Assembly (NCBI RefSeq): GCF_018336815.1 | Contig: NZ_CP050497.1 | Coordinates: 1,798,001 to 1,862,000, forward strand | Source of the DNA: Treponema vincentii | GTDB lineage: Bacteria; Spirochaetota; Spirochaetia; Treponematales; Treponemataceae | Length of the DNA: 64,000 nucleotides | Reading direction: 5' to 3' | Part shown: piece by piece, positions 9,231-18,499 of the stretch | How positions within the stretch are numbered: the stretch's first letter is position 1 | Layout of the letters: each line of letters opens with the position of its first letter | Notes under the pieces: generated by a model | Told to the model about the DNA's origin: nothing | Seen by the model: the letters and a program-made list of their open reading frames with translations, nothing else | Databases searched by the model: none | Program-made: the position numbers and the translations under genes

Positions 9231-9977
9231 ATGAAAAGCACTATTACGATTGAAATTTGCGCAGGTTCGCTCGATGATGCGATTGCAGCCGAAAAAGTCG
9301 GCGCCGCAAGAATTGAATTAAATTCTTCCTTGTTTTTGGGAGGCCTGACTCCTTCGCTCGGCTCCCTCCTCCTTGTTAAAAAAGAGACGAACCTAAAAGT
9401 GATGACGATGGTTCGCCCCCGCGCCGCAGGATTTTTGTACACCGCATCCGAATTTAAGACGATGAAAGAAGATGCAAAACTGTTTATCGACAACGGAGCT
9501 GACGGTATCGTATTCGGTTTTTTAAAAAAGAATGGAACGATTGACGAAAAGCGGTGCGAAGCGCTCATCAAAATTGCAGGCGATAAAGAAAAGGTATTCC
9601 ACCGCGCAATCGATGTCGTGCCCGATCCCCTGAAAACGCTTGACATTCTGATTGATCTCGGCTTTACCCGTGTACTTACCAGCGGACAGGAACCGACCGC
9701 CTACGAAGGCATGGAGCTGATCTCCGCGATGGTTAAGCACGCAAAAGGCCGCATAGAAATTCTGCCCGGCGGCGGCATTACAAAGAAAAATGCGGCGAAG
9801 CTCGTAAAAGGCACCGGTGTCAATCAGATTCACTTTGCAGCGTTAAAAGCCGTAGCCGAACCTTCGACGGCAAAGAACCCCGCCATCTACTACGGCGGTG
9901 CCCTCTACCCGCCCGAAGACCGGTTTGAAACCGCCGACCTCGGCGCAATGTCCGAAATTATCGGCACCGTAAAATAA
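9231..9977 (+). CDS. cutC: CutC-family copper homeostasis protein
   Basis: 248 residues matching CutC along its length: EICAGSLDDAIAAEKVGAARIELNSSL at the N-terminus, then GGLTPSLGSL, VRPRAAGFLYT, DGIVFGFLKKNGTID, FHRAIDV, RVLTSGQEPTA and ILPGGGI. These are the conserved loops of this TIM-barrel protein. The family is linked to copper tolerance, but its biochemical activity is unsettled. No copper transporter is nearby. It is transcribed alone, with mobile-element remains directly downstream. Confidence 0.93.
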   Translation: MKSTITIEICAGSLDDAIAAEKVGAARIELNSSLFLGGLTPSLGSLLLVKKETNLKVMTMVRPRAAGFLYTASEFKTMKEDAKLFIDNGADGIVFGFLKKNGTIDEKRCEALIKIAGDKEKVFHRAIDVVPDPLKTLDILIDLGFTRVLTSGQEPTAYEGMELISAMVKHAKGRIEILPGGGITKKNAAKLVKGTGVNQIHFAALKAVAEPSTAKNPAIYYGGALYPPEDRFETADLGAMSEIIGTVK

Positions 9978-9985
9978 GCGCTTGG

Positions 9986-10207
9986 AGTATTAAACTCTCC
10001 TCACGAATAAAGGAACAGAAGGGGAAGGAACGGACAAAGGATTAAATCGAGTTCAACGGGGAGATTTCACGGCAAAGAATTGCCATCGAGCATACCAGCC
10101 GTTATTTGAAGAGATTCAGGATACTTGGTTCCAGATACCGAAACAAACGAAGAAAATTCGCTCTCCGTATTACGCTGATCTACGGCATTTATAACTTGCG
10201 ACACTGG
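9986..10207 (+). mobile_element. Decayed IS5-type transposase C-terminus
   Basis: In one frame this stretch reads KLSSRIKEQKGKERTKD, then a stop at 10043-10045, then IEFNGEISRQRIAIEHTSRYLKRF, ILGSRYRNKRRKFALRI and LIYGIYNL. That is the C-terminal signature of IS5-family DDE transposases (E of the DDE triad in IEH, then the RYRNRRRxF and LIxGIYN blocks). The N-terminal two thirds, including both catalytic Asp residues, are absent and no inverted ends are visible. This is a fossil, not an active element. Confidence 0.72.
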
Positions 10208-10305
10208 TTTTCCAACATGTCTAATGTAAGGGAACTCCAGCCCTCTGCAAAACTCCCATTACTAAGTATATACCTGAATATCCAAACGGACAAGGAAGAA
10301 TTCTT

Positions 10306-10382
10306 GGGCATCTCTAAAAACTCGGTTAGATTTTTAGAGATGCCCGACGAGTTTTAATTTAAGTCTTTATATTGTAATGACT
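10306..10382. repeat. Family A hairpin plus second hairpin
   Basis: 10306-10345 is a perfect 15-bp stem GGGCATCTCTAAAAA / TTTTTAGAGATGCCC around a CTCGGTTAGA loop, the cleanest copy of family A in the window. It is followed by GTTTTAATTTAAGTC / GACTTAAATTAAAAC (15-bp arms, ending near 10393). The run TTTAAGTCTTTAT..TTGTAATGAC recurs at 10760-10788. The first hairpin has T-rich flanks on both strands and could terminate transcription in either direction. Confidence 0.75.
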
Positions 10383-10419
10383 TAAATTAAAACATCGCAA
10401 ATTACATCTAATAGTCAGT

Positions 10420-10646
10420 GAAATGCGGCTTAGAATAACACTTACATCAGATTCAGCAGCAAGTCCCTCTTCCGCAAATTCTCCTAAACTTGTCTTTATC
10501 CGTTCGAGCGCCCGATTAAGGCTTGCTTCATTTCTTCCGATCAAGACAACCGTATAACCGGCTTTTGCAAATAATTCCGCAATACCGTGACCTATAATAC
10601 CGTTTCCGATAACGGCAATGGTTTTTCCATCCATTTGATTAAGCAT
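10420..10646 (-). pseudogene. 3-hydroxyacyl-CoA dehydrogenase, N-terminal fragment
   Basis: Starting at ATG 10646 behind AGGAGG, the frame encodes about 75 residues of the NAD-binding Rossmann domain: KTIAVIGNGIIGHGIAELFAKAGYTV contains GxGxxG and is followed by the acidic/Arg region LIGRNEASLNRALERIK, as in 3-hydroxybutyryl-CoA dehydrogenases. Similarity ends near SVILSRISLT, and the frame runs into repeat sequence and stops at 10359. The catalytic C-terminal domain (about 200 residues) is missing, so the gene is non-functional as a dehydrogenase. The break lies next to the IS remnant and hairpin repeats. Confidence 0.75.
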
Positions 10647-10676
10647 TTCTATATTCCTCCTCATTCTTATACTACA

Positions 10677-10830
10677 GGGCATCTGAAAAAACTCGGTTAG
10701 CTTTGCTTCGCATCCTTCGGAATAGAAGATACCTCATCAGCATAGCTGATACCGAGTTTCAATTTAAGTCTTTATGTTGTAATGACTATCAACGCCGCTT
10801 CGTTAATAGTCAGACATAAAAATTGATTTC
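10677..10830. repeat. Extended family A-type hairpin cluster
   Basis: It begins GGGCATCTGAAAAAACTCGGTTAGC and has outer arms AAACTCGGT (about 10691) and ACCGAGTTT (about 10751), with an inner hairpin around ATCAGC-ATA-GCTGAT. The block TTTGCTTCGCATCCTTCGG here reappears inverted at 51770-51790. It is followed by TTTAAGTCTTTAT..TTGTAATGAC and a TGACTAT..ATAGTCA hairpin. It lies just upstream of the truncated dehydrogenase and downstream of the LRR lipoprotein gene. Confidence 0.6.
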
Positions 10831-10853
10831 CGTGCAAGCAAAATCGGGGATTG

Positions 10854-12389
10854 CTACCGCTTTATAATTGTCCAATTATTTTCCGTTGCAGTGATACGGG
10901 CTTCGATACTCGGCTCTTCATTTTCATAGGGATACGCATCGGGTTTATTTTTATCTGCCTGATAAATCACTTCACAATACGAAGCGGCATTTTTTTTAGG
11001 AAGGCTGTATAACAGTGCATCGAGCGTTGCGCGATTCAATCTGTTTTTTTTAATGTCCAGCGTAATAATACCGAAAGGCGCTTTTGATAAATTGTGCGGG
11101 TCTATTTTTATATCAGTTAAAGCATTGTACGAACACGTCATATCATTGAGTATTTGACATGTTCGTACATCAAGGATTTTCAGGCGATTCCAAGCGCAAA
11201 ACAATCTCTCTAATTCCCGCTGTTTTGAAACATCAAGCGTTTGCAGGTTATTATAGCTGCAGTTCAAGATTTCCAAATGCGGACAGCCTTCTATATCCAG
11301 TACGTTCAAATTGTTCCGTCTGCAATTAAGTATTTTTAATTCAGGCAAATTGCCTAAGATGAGCGTTTTAATACCGCCCTCACCGTCCTCATTTGCATTG
11401 GAGGCACAATATAAGTTGTGTAAAAAAAGGTTATTTGAAACATCCAACGAAGTTAAACTGTTCCGGCTGCAATCAAGTTTCTCCAGTTTCGGCATAGCCG
11501 AAGTATCCAGTGCGGTTAAAAGAGTGCACCCTGAGGTATCTAAATATTTTAAATGAGACAGCTGCGGCAGTATGAGTGAATGAAGTTGTTCACCGTATAT
11601 ACTGAGCTGTTCTAAATGCGGATTTTGCAGCAAATTGAGCGTGTCATTCGTAGCGCCGCTGAGCTGCACTATTCTTAGCTTAGGATTACCGGAAAGATCA
11701 ACAGAGGTTTTACAACGCAGGCTCAATTCTTCTAAGTTAGGATATCGGGAAAGATTAAAACTTTCGTTTTTCCTAACGCTTATGTCCAATTTTTGCAAAT
11801 ACGGTGAATTAGGTAAGACTATGCTTTCGAAGACGGCGTTAGCCGACAATACTTTAAGTTTTTTATTATTCGATAGATCAAGCGTTTGCTTTTGAGGGGA
11901 AAGGGTGTATACCTGTCCCGAAAGTTCAAGATACTCCAATTCAGTCAGTGCAGAAAAATGAGGCATTGCAGTAAATTCATGCGGATCACATATCAATGTT
12001 TTGATATGTTTCCCGTTTTTGAATACCATACCGGTTATTTTTGTAGGTGGACCGGTAAAAAGAGAAAGCCCCCTTATTTCTATTTGCGTTATATCTCCGA
12101 CAATACCGATACGCTTCTGATTGAGCGGTATGATTGAGGAGCCTTTATCTCTTGCAGAAAAAGGCGGCAGCTGCTCCGTTTTATCGGCGGTATGCGTCCT
12201 CGCTCCAATAAGACGCGCAGGACGACCGTTTACCGTGTCGGCAAATACTACAAGGCCTTTCTCTTTCGTATCCAGCTCAATAATAATATCGGCATATTCA
12301 ACATCAACCGGCGTACTAAAAGGCGGATAGCATGATGAAAGACCGCATATCAGTAATACCAATCCGATAGACCATAGTTTTGTTTTCAT
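10854..12389 (-). CDS. Leucine-rich-repeat lipoprotein
   Basis: 511 residues. The signal peptide ends in a lipobox LSSC with Cys20, so the protein should be lipid-anchored. From about residue 140 to 430 it is a run of LRR units of about 20 residues with the pattern LxxLxxLxCxxNxLxxLDV (for example LEKLDCSRNSLTSLDVS and LEILNCSYNNLQTLDVS), the Cys/Asn ladder typical of secreted bacterial LRR proteins. The N-terminal 130 residues are unassigned. The C-terminus has a capping region with RLNRATLDALLYSLP. Such proteins often bind host or bacterial surface ligands; the ligand is unknown here. GGGAAG precedes the ATG. Confidence 0.85.
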   Translation of the reverse strand: MKTKLWSIGLVLLICGLSSCYPPFSTPVDVEYADIIIELDTKEKGLVVFADTVNGRPARLIGARTHTADKTEQLPPFSARDKGSSIIPLNQKRIGIVGDITQIEIRGLSLFTGPPTKITGMVFKNGKHIKTLICDPHEFTAMPHFSALTELEYLELSGQVYTLSPQKQTLDLSNNKKLKVLSANAVFESIVLPNSPYLQKLDISVRKNESFNLSRYPNLEELSLRCKTSVDLSGNPKLRIVQLSGATNDTLNLLQNPHLEQLSIYGEQLHSLILPQLSHLKYLDTSGCTLLTALDTSAMPKLEKLDCSRNSLTSLDVSNNLFLHNLYCASNANEDGEGGIKTLILGNLPELKILNCRRNNLNVLDIEGCPHLEILNCSYNNLQTLDVSKQRELERLFCAWNRLKILDVRTCQILNDMTCSYNALTDIKIDPHNLSKAPFGIITLDIKKNRLNRATLDALLYSLPKKNAASYCEVIYQADKNKPDAYPYENEEPSIEARITATENNWTIIKR

Positions 12390-12499
12390 AGTTTCTTCCC
12401 ATAAAAGTCAAAAAGAAAGTATCGACTTTCGATTGACTTTTTATGCACGTTTGCAAAAGGCAAACTTGGCAGATAAAAGCCGTACTATTTGTACGGCTT

Positions 12500-13063
12500 T
12501 TAAAACAACACAAGACCGACAACAGCTCCGGCAAGAATTAAAAAGATGGGATGCAGCCGCTTAAACAGTATTTGCACAAGCAAGAAAAGACAAAAGACGG
12601 CTGCAGCTTTCCAGTCAACCAATTCCGTCCACTGCCGCGAAGCGTAAAAGGCAGGCAATGTAAATACCGCAACGGCAAGTACGTTCCATGCAGCAGCGGC
12701 AATCATCCCCGCGGCTCCCGCCCGCAGTCCGTACATGGTATTCTTAACCGGCGCCGCATTTTGAAACGATTGGGTAAAGCGGGCTATCAATACAATCACA
12801 ATCAGCGACGGCAGCACAATCCCTGTCGTCAACACAAGGCTGCCCCAAATACCGTACAACTCGTACCCGATATAGGTCGCCATGTTGATACCGATCGGCC
12901 CCGGTGTCGATTCCGAAACGGCTATCATTGCAATAAACTGTTCAGAACTGATAATCGAGCGGGCTACCAACTCCTGCTGCATCAAGCTGACGGCAACCAG
13001 TCCGCCGCCGATGGTAGAAAGGCCGATATACATAAAAAGGAAAAATAAACCGAACAAACTCAT
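12500..13063 (-). CDS. chrA: Chromate transporter, short-chain CHR subunit
   Basis: 187 residues, about six membrane segments. The CHR signature is present: FMYIGLSTIGGGLVA near the N-terminus (the F..G..t.GGG motif), then SESTPGPIGINMATYIGYEL (P-G-P-x-G-x-N/A). Short CHR proteins of this size work as a pair encoded by adjacent genes, as here; the start overlaps the upstream gene by 4 bases (ATGA). They are annotated as chromate exporters, although physiological substrates are often untested. Confidence 0.9.
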   Translation of the reverse strand: MSLFGLFFLFMYIGLSTIGGGLVAVSLMQQELVARSIISSEQFIAMIAVSESTPGPIGINMATYIGYELYGIWGSLVLTTGIVLPSLIVIVLIARFTQSFQNAAPVKNTMYGLRAGAAGMIAAAAWNVLAVAVFTLPAFYASRQWTELVDWKAAAVFCLFLLVQILFKRLHPIFLILAGAVVGLVLF

Positions 13064-13644
13064 TCGTTATCCTCCTTACGGCGGCCGGAAGCTCTTTTGC
13101 CGTTTCGGATAATCTGCGCACAAAACCCGATGATACCGGCAGCAAGCACAATCAAGATACCGGAAATATTCCACACGGACATTGCGAGAAAGGCGCCGAC
13201 AGCAATCCCCGCGGTAACGAAGTCGGTAATAATCTTTTTGCCGAAAGTAAAAACCGCACGGGCAAGCAGGGCGGCAACAGCGACATAGACGCCTTTCATC
13301 GCACGCTGTATCCATTCAATATCGGAAAAGCGGGAGACGGAACCGGCTATCAACGTAATGACAATCCACGAAGGGCACACAATCCCTATTGTGCTCACAA
13401 TCGCTCCCAAAAGGCCGGCGCGCTTATACCCGCAGAACGTCGCGACATTGACCGCAATAATTCCCGGCGTACACTGCCCTATCGCAAAGTAATTCAGAAT
13501 TTCTTCTTCAGTCAGCCACTGCTTCGATTCTACCAATTCCCGTTGCAGCATCGGCAGCATACTCATACCGCCGCCAAAGGTAAAAAGTCCTATCTTAAAA
13601 AAAGCCGTGAACAACTGCACATATCGTATCAATCCGTCTTTCAT
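13060..13644 (-). CDS. chrA: Chromate transporter, paired short-chain CHR subunit
   Basis: 194 residues, first gene of the pair. CHR motifs are FFKIGLFTFGGGMSMLPML and AIGQCTPGIIAVNVATFCGY, followed by four or five more membrane helices and a basic C-terminus (RNGKRASGRRKED). The two subunits are homologous halves that presumably form an antiparallel heterodimer. The start ATG follows a G-rich ribosome site. A candidate promoter lies at 13739-13767. Confidence 0.9.
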   Translation of the reverse strand: MKDGLIRYVQLFTAFFKIGLFTFGGGMSMLPMLQRELVESKQWLTEEEILNYFAIGQCTPGIIAVNVATFCGYKRAGLLGAIVSTIGIVCPSWIVITLIAGSVSRFSDIEWIQRAMKGVYVAVAALLARAVFTFGKKIITDFVTAGIAVGAFLAMSVWNISGILIVLAAGIIGFCAQIIRNGKRASGRRKEDNE

Positions 13645-13971
13645 AGCTCACCGCCCCCTTACACTATTGCACACCTCTAAAAAATTGATTCGCGGTCTTG
13701 TTGGTACAGTACACAGCGATAACCTTACCCTGATAATTACCATATTGTAACTTTTTTTCTTTATCAAAGCAATCTTTGATTATTGTATAATACCCATTTA
13801 CACAAAACTTCTTACAACGTTAACAATATTGCAAATTGATTGACTGCAAGAACCCAATTTCTGATCGGCATCGTTATTACTGTTGCGCTCTCTGTTGCAG
13901 ATATCCTGTCCGTGCAGCGAATACTCAAAAAGTATCTTTTAAAACTCGGTTTGATTGTTAGATGTTTCCTT
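13645..13971. other. Gene-free stretch between chromate pair and pbpC
   Basis: No convincing coding sequence. It contains the candidate chr promoter, a short ATCAAAG-CAAT-CTTTGAT hairpin near 13762-13780, and CACCTCTAAAAAATTGATT at 13671, a probable degenerate family A arm. Nothing else recognisable. Confidence 0.5.
13739..13767 (-). promoter_or_regulatory. Candidate promoter of the chromate-transporter pair
   Basis: Read leftward: TTGATA, 17-base spacer, TATGGT, about 95 bases ahead of the first chr start codon. The -35 is one mismatch from consensus; the -10 is weaker. No metal-regulator operator is recognisable. Confidence 0.4.
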
Positions 13972-16572
13972 TCATTCAACGGTGAATGCAACAGACACCT
14001 CATCATCGCCGCAGCGGACGATAAGCCGGTGTTCTCCTTTTTCCAACGGAAGGCTGCCTGAAAACGGGCGGTTTAGGGTAAGCGGAGCGCGGCCGTCGTA
14101 GCTAATGTGTACGGTATCTTCCGTACCGCCGGTAATTTCGATTGGAACACCGATGCCTTGGTAACGAGCATTGCTGACAAAACGGCTGCCGTCTGCCGGC
14201 CGGATGACCGTTAACGCATTGCTCGGCTGTCCGATTGTACCGTGCCGTGTGATGTTCGCAAACCAGCGCCGGTATTCTTCGGGGTATACGGTAACTGAGC
14301 GTCCGTTTTGTATTTGATGCCAGCTGCATTCACCGCCCGCTTGGTCATATTCGCCGGTTTCCCGTTTATATGTGCCGTGCCGGTTGGTTGCGTTGAGCCG
14401 GTTGGATGTGCCGAAGCTGTTGAATCCACTCTGTTCATTGTGCCTGTTGTGCTCGTTGAAAGCGGCGAATGCGGACGGCAAATATTCCTGCACTGTGTTG
14501 TGGCATGACGGACCGGCGGGCATCCCCGAAAGGGCGCAAACGGGTTCACGGCGCCAATGCTCCGGTTCTGCAAAGTTTTTTGCCGGTACGACGGTGCCGT
14601 CCGCTAATGACAGGCTGTGCAGCCGGACGAGTACGTTCCGTGCAATCGAAGCGGGGGCGGAGCTTCCTGTTTTCCCGATGACGGTATTGCCTGCAAAATT
14701 TCCCATCCATACGCCGACGGTAAAGGCCGATGATGAGGCGAGGGCGACAAGGCTTTGGAATTGATTTGCCGTACCTGTTTTGAATATGGAAGGAAATGGG
14801 GTATTCAGCGGTGAAGAAAAGCCGAACCCCTTTGCCCTCGCTGCGGAATCTGAAAGGATTGAGCAGATGAGCCGCGCGGTGTCTGCGCTGAAAACCTGTT
14901 TGGGTACGGAAAAGCCGTCGGCAGTGCTCCCGTCCGTAAATGAGCGCAGCGGAAGGAGTACTCCGTCGCGGGGAAAAACGCTGAACGCGCGTACCAGTTC
15001 GTAGAGGGGAACCGGTACGCTGCCGAGTGCAAGCGACAGTTTTGCCTCTACGCCGTCTGCTCCGATAGACTGAAAGCCGAGTTCCTCTAACGTGCGCAGA
15101 TAGGTTTCGATACCGAGTTCGTTGAGGAGATAGACGGCGGGGATGTTAAGGCTGGAGGCAAGCGCAACCCGTAAACGGACGGGACCGTTAAACCGGTTAT
15201 TAAAGTTGCGCGGGATATACGCCTCTTCCTTTCCGAACCGTATCGGGATATCCGGCAGTATATCCGACGGCTTCCATCCTTGTTCCAATGCGAGCGCATA
15301 TAAAAACGGTTTTGAACTGCTCCCGCTCTGATTTAACGCGGTAACGCCGTCGATTTTTCCGTTGCTTTCATCGTCAAAATATGAGTTTGAGCCTACCCAC
15401 GCAAGGATATTTCCGGTTGCGTTTTCGATAACGAGAATGGCGCCGTTGTGTACGCGTGCTTGAGGATTGTTTTTCAACTGAGCGCAGAGGAGCAGTTCAG
15501 CCTGAGCGGACAAGGCGCTGTCTGCGGTTAAATACCAGTCGGGCGGCAATGCTTGAGGTGCTGCTTTGGGGAATGCCGATACGGACCGGTGCGCTGTCTG
15601 TAGCTGACTGTTTTTCTGTGTGAGACTGCTATCCTGCGCAATTTCCGAACTGTCTGTCGGTTGCGGTTGAGTACCGCCTTGCGGAACTTCCGGTTGTCGG
15701 TGAAAATCGCCTGCTTTATACCGCCGTACAAGGTATTCGATGTAATGAGGCATCCCAAAGGGGTATTCAAAGCGGCGTGCGGTACGGGCCGCCTGCAACA
15801 GCCGGTTTGTAAGCGGGGTGTCTTGTTGTCCGTCCTGTGCTTCGCTTTCTTGCATAAAGACGGAGCGGTAGAGCGCGGCTGCTTTTTCGGCACAGGCTTC
15901 GGGATGCTCAAGCGGGTTGTAACCGGCGGGACGGCGGGGGATGACTGCGAGGCAGCAGAGCTGTTCCGCAGTCAGTTCCGAAAGCGGCAGGGCAAAAAAA
16001 TTCCTTGCTGCCGAGGTAAGGCCTTCGGTTTGGAAGCCGAACGGAAGGCTGTTAAGATAGAGTTCAAGAATACCCTGTTTTGAAAGGCACCGCTCAATCC
16101 GGAGCGCGTTTCGAGCTTCACGGAGCTTTGCAAAAAACGTGCGCCTTTTTGCCGGAACGACGAGGCGGGCAAGCTGCATCGTAACGGTAGACGCGCCGCT
16201 GACCCGCTTTCCGCTGCTGATATTTTGATAAGCTGCTCGTGCAATAGCGGCAACATCGATGCCGCGGTGGGAGAAAAAATCCTTGTCCTCCGCAGCGAGA
16301 AAGATGCGGACGGCATCGGGCGGCATCGATTCATACGCCGTAAATTCACGCCGTATGCCGTCCTCCAGTGCGAGGATTTGAATAAGGTTGCCGCCCCGAT
16401 CATAGACGCGGGTACTCCAATCCCGCTTCATAAAAGCGTCCAGTTCCGGGAACGGGAAAAAGAGCGAAAGCCAACTGCCGATACAGAGTGCACTCAGCAA
16501 CGCTGCCGTGCCGTACAGCAGCCGTTTTTTAGATAATCTGCGCGTATTACTCTGCCGTATTTTCATAATCAT
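13972..16572 (-). CDS. pbpC: Penicillin-binding protein 1C (bifunctional peptidoglycan synthase)
   Basis: 866 residues. An N-terminal membrane anchor (about 20-42) leads to a GT51 glycosyltransferase with catalytic Glu95 in FLAAEDKDFFSHRG and the STVTMQLARL block. A Q/S/P-rich linker (about 285-345) joins it to the transpeptidase: Ser418 in SGSSSKPF (SxxK), S474-L-N and KTG at 598-600. The tail (about 770-866) is the PBP1C-type beta domain. It polymerises and cross-links glycan outside the membrane. In many Gram-negatives pbpC sits next to an alpha-2-macroglobulin gene; here both are in one leftward cluster, separated by an MFS and a GH2 gene. No good ribosome site is seen at ATG 16572. Confidence 0.95.
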   Translation of the reverse strand: MIMKIRQSNTRRLSKKRLLYGTAALLSALCIGSWLSLFFPFPELDAFMKRDWSTRVYDRGGNLIQILALEDGIRREFTAYESMPPDAVRIFLAAEDKDFFSHRGIDVAAIARAAYQNISSGKRVSGASTVTMQLARLVVPAKRRTFFAKLREARNALRIERCLSKQGILELYLNSLPFGFQTEGLTSAARNFFALPLSELTAEQLCCLAVIPRRPAGYNPLEHPEACAEKAAALYRSVFMQESEAQDGQQDTPLTNRLLQAARTARRFEYPFGMPHYIEYLVRRYKAGDFHRQPEVPQGGTQPQPTDSSEIAQDSSLTQKNSQLQTAHRSVSAFPKAAPQALPPDWYLTADSALSAQAELLLCAQLKNNPQARVHNGAILVIENATGNILAWVGSNSYFDDESNGKIDGVTALNQSGSSSKPFLYALALEQGWKPSDILPDIPIRFGKEEAYIPRNFNNRFNGPVRLRVALASSLNIPAVYLLNELGIETYLRTLEELGFQSIGADGVEAKLSLALGSVPVPLYELVRAFSVFPRDGVLLPLRSFTDGSTADGFSVPKQVFSADTARLICSILSDSAARAKGFGFSSPLNTPFPSIFKTGTANQFQSLVALASSSAFTVGVWMGNFAGNTVIGKTGSSAPASIARNVLVRLHSLSLADGTVVPAKNFAEPEHWRREPVCALSGMPAGPSCHNTVQEYLPSAFAAFNEHNRHNEQSGFNSFGTSNRLNATNRHGTYKRETGEYDQAGGECSWHQIQNGRSVTVYPEEYRRWFANITRHGTIGQPSNALTVIRPADGSRFVSNARYQGIGVPIEITGGTEDTVHISYDGRAPLTLNRPFSGSLPLEKGEHRLIVRCGDDEVSVAFTVE

Positions 16573-16654
16573 TTATAATCGGCACAATCGGTTGTATGAA
16601 CGATATTGATGTCATACCCATACTGCTATATTCGCCGAAGGTCTTGCTCATCAT

Positions 16655-18499
16655 TTACTTATCGGAGCAGTGTTTTTTGAAAAGTCCATGTAACGTTTCG
16701 ACAATCTGTAAGCTCAAGTCCATATCCAATTTTGTTTCTTTCCTGTCATAAGTAAAAATACCGTTCACCTCATCTTCAACATCGCTCACTTGAGTATAAA
16801 TTGAAGCACTCAATCCCTTTTCCATCGCCGGATATACATCGGTTTCATAGAGGTTCCGGATACCGTCGTTTAAAGATTGTCTATCTTTGAAGATTTTATA
16901 ACCGTATAAAATATCGGAGGAGGTATGACCGTCCACGGCTAAGCTGAACCCTCCGAATTCGGTTAAGGCTAAAATCCGATTCAACGGATCGGGTTTCGGG
17001 CGGAAGGACTTAAAATAAATGTGATAGCTGTGGAAATCTCCTGCCCCTTGATCAAAATAGCCGCTTGCATGATCGATGAGCCTCGTAGGATCTTTTTTAT
17101 GGACGTATTCCGCCATTGAGGCTGCTTCGAATTGTCCCCATCCTTCATTAAAAGGAACCCATACCGAAAGGCTTACCGTATTATACAGTAAATCGATGGT
17201 ACGTTCGGCATCGCGTAAAAATATGGTTCGCCCCTTTTCGCTTTTGCGTCCGTGGAGGGCATAGCGGTTTTTCGTATCGTTAAAATTGAAGCCGAGCCAC
17301 GGTGCATATTGAACGACAAACGGTTTATACGGGCCGCCGCCGCTGACAAAATCCTGCCAGACAAGCATTCCGAGTCTATCGCAATGGTAGTACCAGCGGA
17401 GGGGTTCTATTTTAATGTGCTTCCTCAGCATATTAAAACCCATATCTTTCAGCTTTTTAATTTCCCAAATCATCGCCTCGTCGGAAGGCGGCGTATACAT
17501 TCCGTCGCTCCAATAACCCTGATCCAAGAGCCCGTGATGAAAGATCGGCGTTCCGTTTAGACTGAGAACGGGACCGTGTTTGCCGTTGATGATTCCGAAT
17601 TCCCGCATACCGAAGTATGAAGTTACCGTATCCTCTCCTGCACGGATTTCCACATCATAGAGGAAAGGATGTTCGGGACTCCAACTCTTAAAATCGGCAG
17701 GCATTTTTATCCGCAGCGGATTGGTTGTGAGCGTGTCTTCCACAATTACAGAACCGGAGTCAAAGATTTTAATGCGTATATCATCATCAAGTTTAACATA
17801 TATATCATCAAGTCGATGCGAAGAGTTTACATTGTTTCCGCCGGTATCGGCTCCGGTAATAAAAACTGAAATTTCAACTTCACCGGTTTGATAATGAGGA
17901 GCTATATTGATCTTTTCGATATGAGTGTCGGGAACTTTTTCGCACCATACGGTTTGCCAAATACCGCTCTGCCCCGTGTACCAAATCTCTCCTCGGTTTA
18001 AGGTTTGCTTACCGTAGGCCTCATCACCGGTATCGGTATCGTCGGTAACTGCAATGACGATTTCCGTTGTATCACCGTTTAAAAAATCGCTGATATCAAA
18101 AGAGAACGGCCAGTATCCCCCCGAATGGGAACCTGCTTCTTTACCGTTGACATAGACGGTACAGTGTTGATCTACCGCTCCGAAATGTAAAAGAAGTCGC
18201 TCACTCGGTTTGCATTGTTCAAAATTGAATGTTCTGCAGTACCATAGCGTCTCCCCCGGAAGCAACTGCCGCTGTACATTTGACAGGATTGTTTCCGGAG
18301 AGAACGGTACGATTATTTCTCCGTCCCATATTTTAGGCATCTGTTTATCGGCGGTTATCGCGTAGTCCCATGCTCCGTTTAAGCATTGCCATTCTTTCCG
18401 CGCCAACTGAGGGCGTGGGTAATCGTTTAAGGGCTTTCGCTTGTCGAGCGCTTCACCCCACGGTGTGAGTAAAGGTTTTATCGGTTTGTTTTTTCTCAT
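16655..18499 (-). CDS. Glycoside hydrolase family 2 (beta-galactosidase/glucuronidase-like)
   Basis: 614 residues, no signal peptide, so probably cytoplasmic. It has the GH2 order: a jelly-roll sugar-binding domain (about 35-190, with ETLWYCRTF and LLHFGAVDQHCTVYVNG), an immunoglobulin-like domain (about 195-300) and a TIM barrel. The acid/base is Glu452 in WVPFNEGWGQF and the likely nucleophile Glu514 in LALTEFGGF. The exact sugar cannot be told from sequence. The start overlaps the MFS stop by 4 bases, so transporter and enzyme are co-translated and probably take up and cleave the same glycoside. Confidence 0.9.
   Translation of the reverse strand: MRKNKPIKPLLTPWGEALDKRKPLNDYPRPQLARKEWQCLNGAWDYAITADKQMPKIWDGEIIVPFSPETILSNVQRQLLPGETLWYCRTFNFEQCKPSERLLLHFGAVDQHCTVYVNGKEAGSHSGGYWPFSFDISDFLNGDTTEIVIAVTDDTDTGDEAYGKQTLNRGEIWYTGQSGIWQTVWCEKVPDTHIEKINIAPHYQTGEVEISVFITGADTGGNNVNSSHRLDDIYVKLDDDIRIKIFDSGSVIVEDTLTTNPLRIKMPADFKSWSPEHPFLYDVEIRAGEDTVTSYFGMREFGIINGKHGPVLSLNGTPIFHHGLLDQGYWSDGMYTPPSDEAMIWEIKKLKDMGFNMLRKHIKIEPLRWYYHCDRLGMLVWQDFVSGGGPYKPFVVQYAPWLGFNFNDTKNRYALHGRKSEKGRTIFLRDAERTIDLLYNTVSLSVWVPFNEGWGQFEAASMAEYVHKKDPTRLIDHASGYFDQGAGDFHSYHIYFKSFRPKPDPLNRILALTEFGGFSLAVDGHTSSDILYGYKIFKDRQSLNDGIRNLYETDVYPAMEKGLSASIYTQVSDVEDEVNGIFTYDRKETKLDMDLSLQIVETLHGLFKKHCSDK

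Noticed and set aside
10106-10357. Separate 83-aa gene
   Set aside because: Its N-terminal half is the transposase tail and its C-terminal half reads through a family A hairpin.
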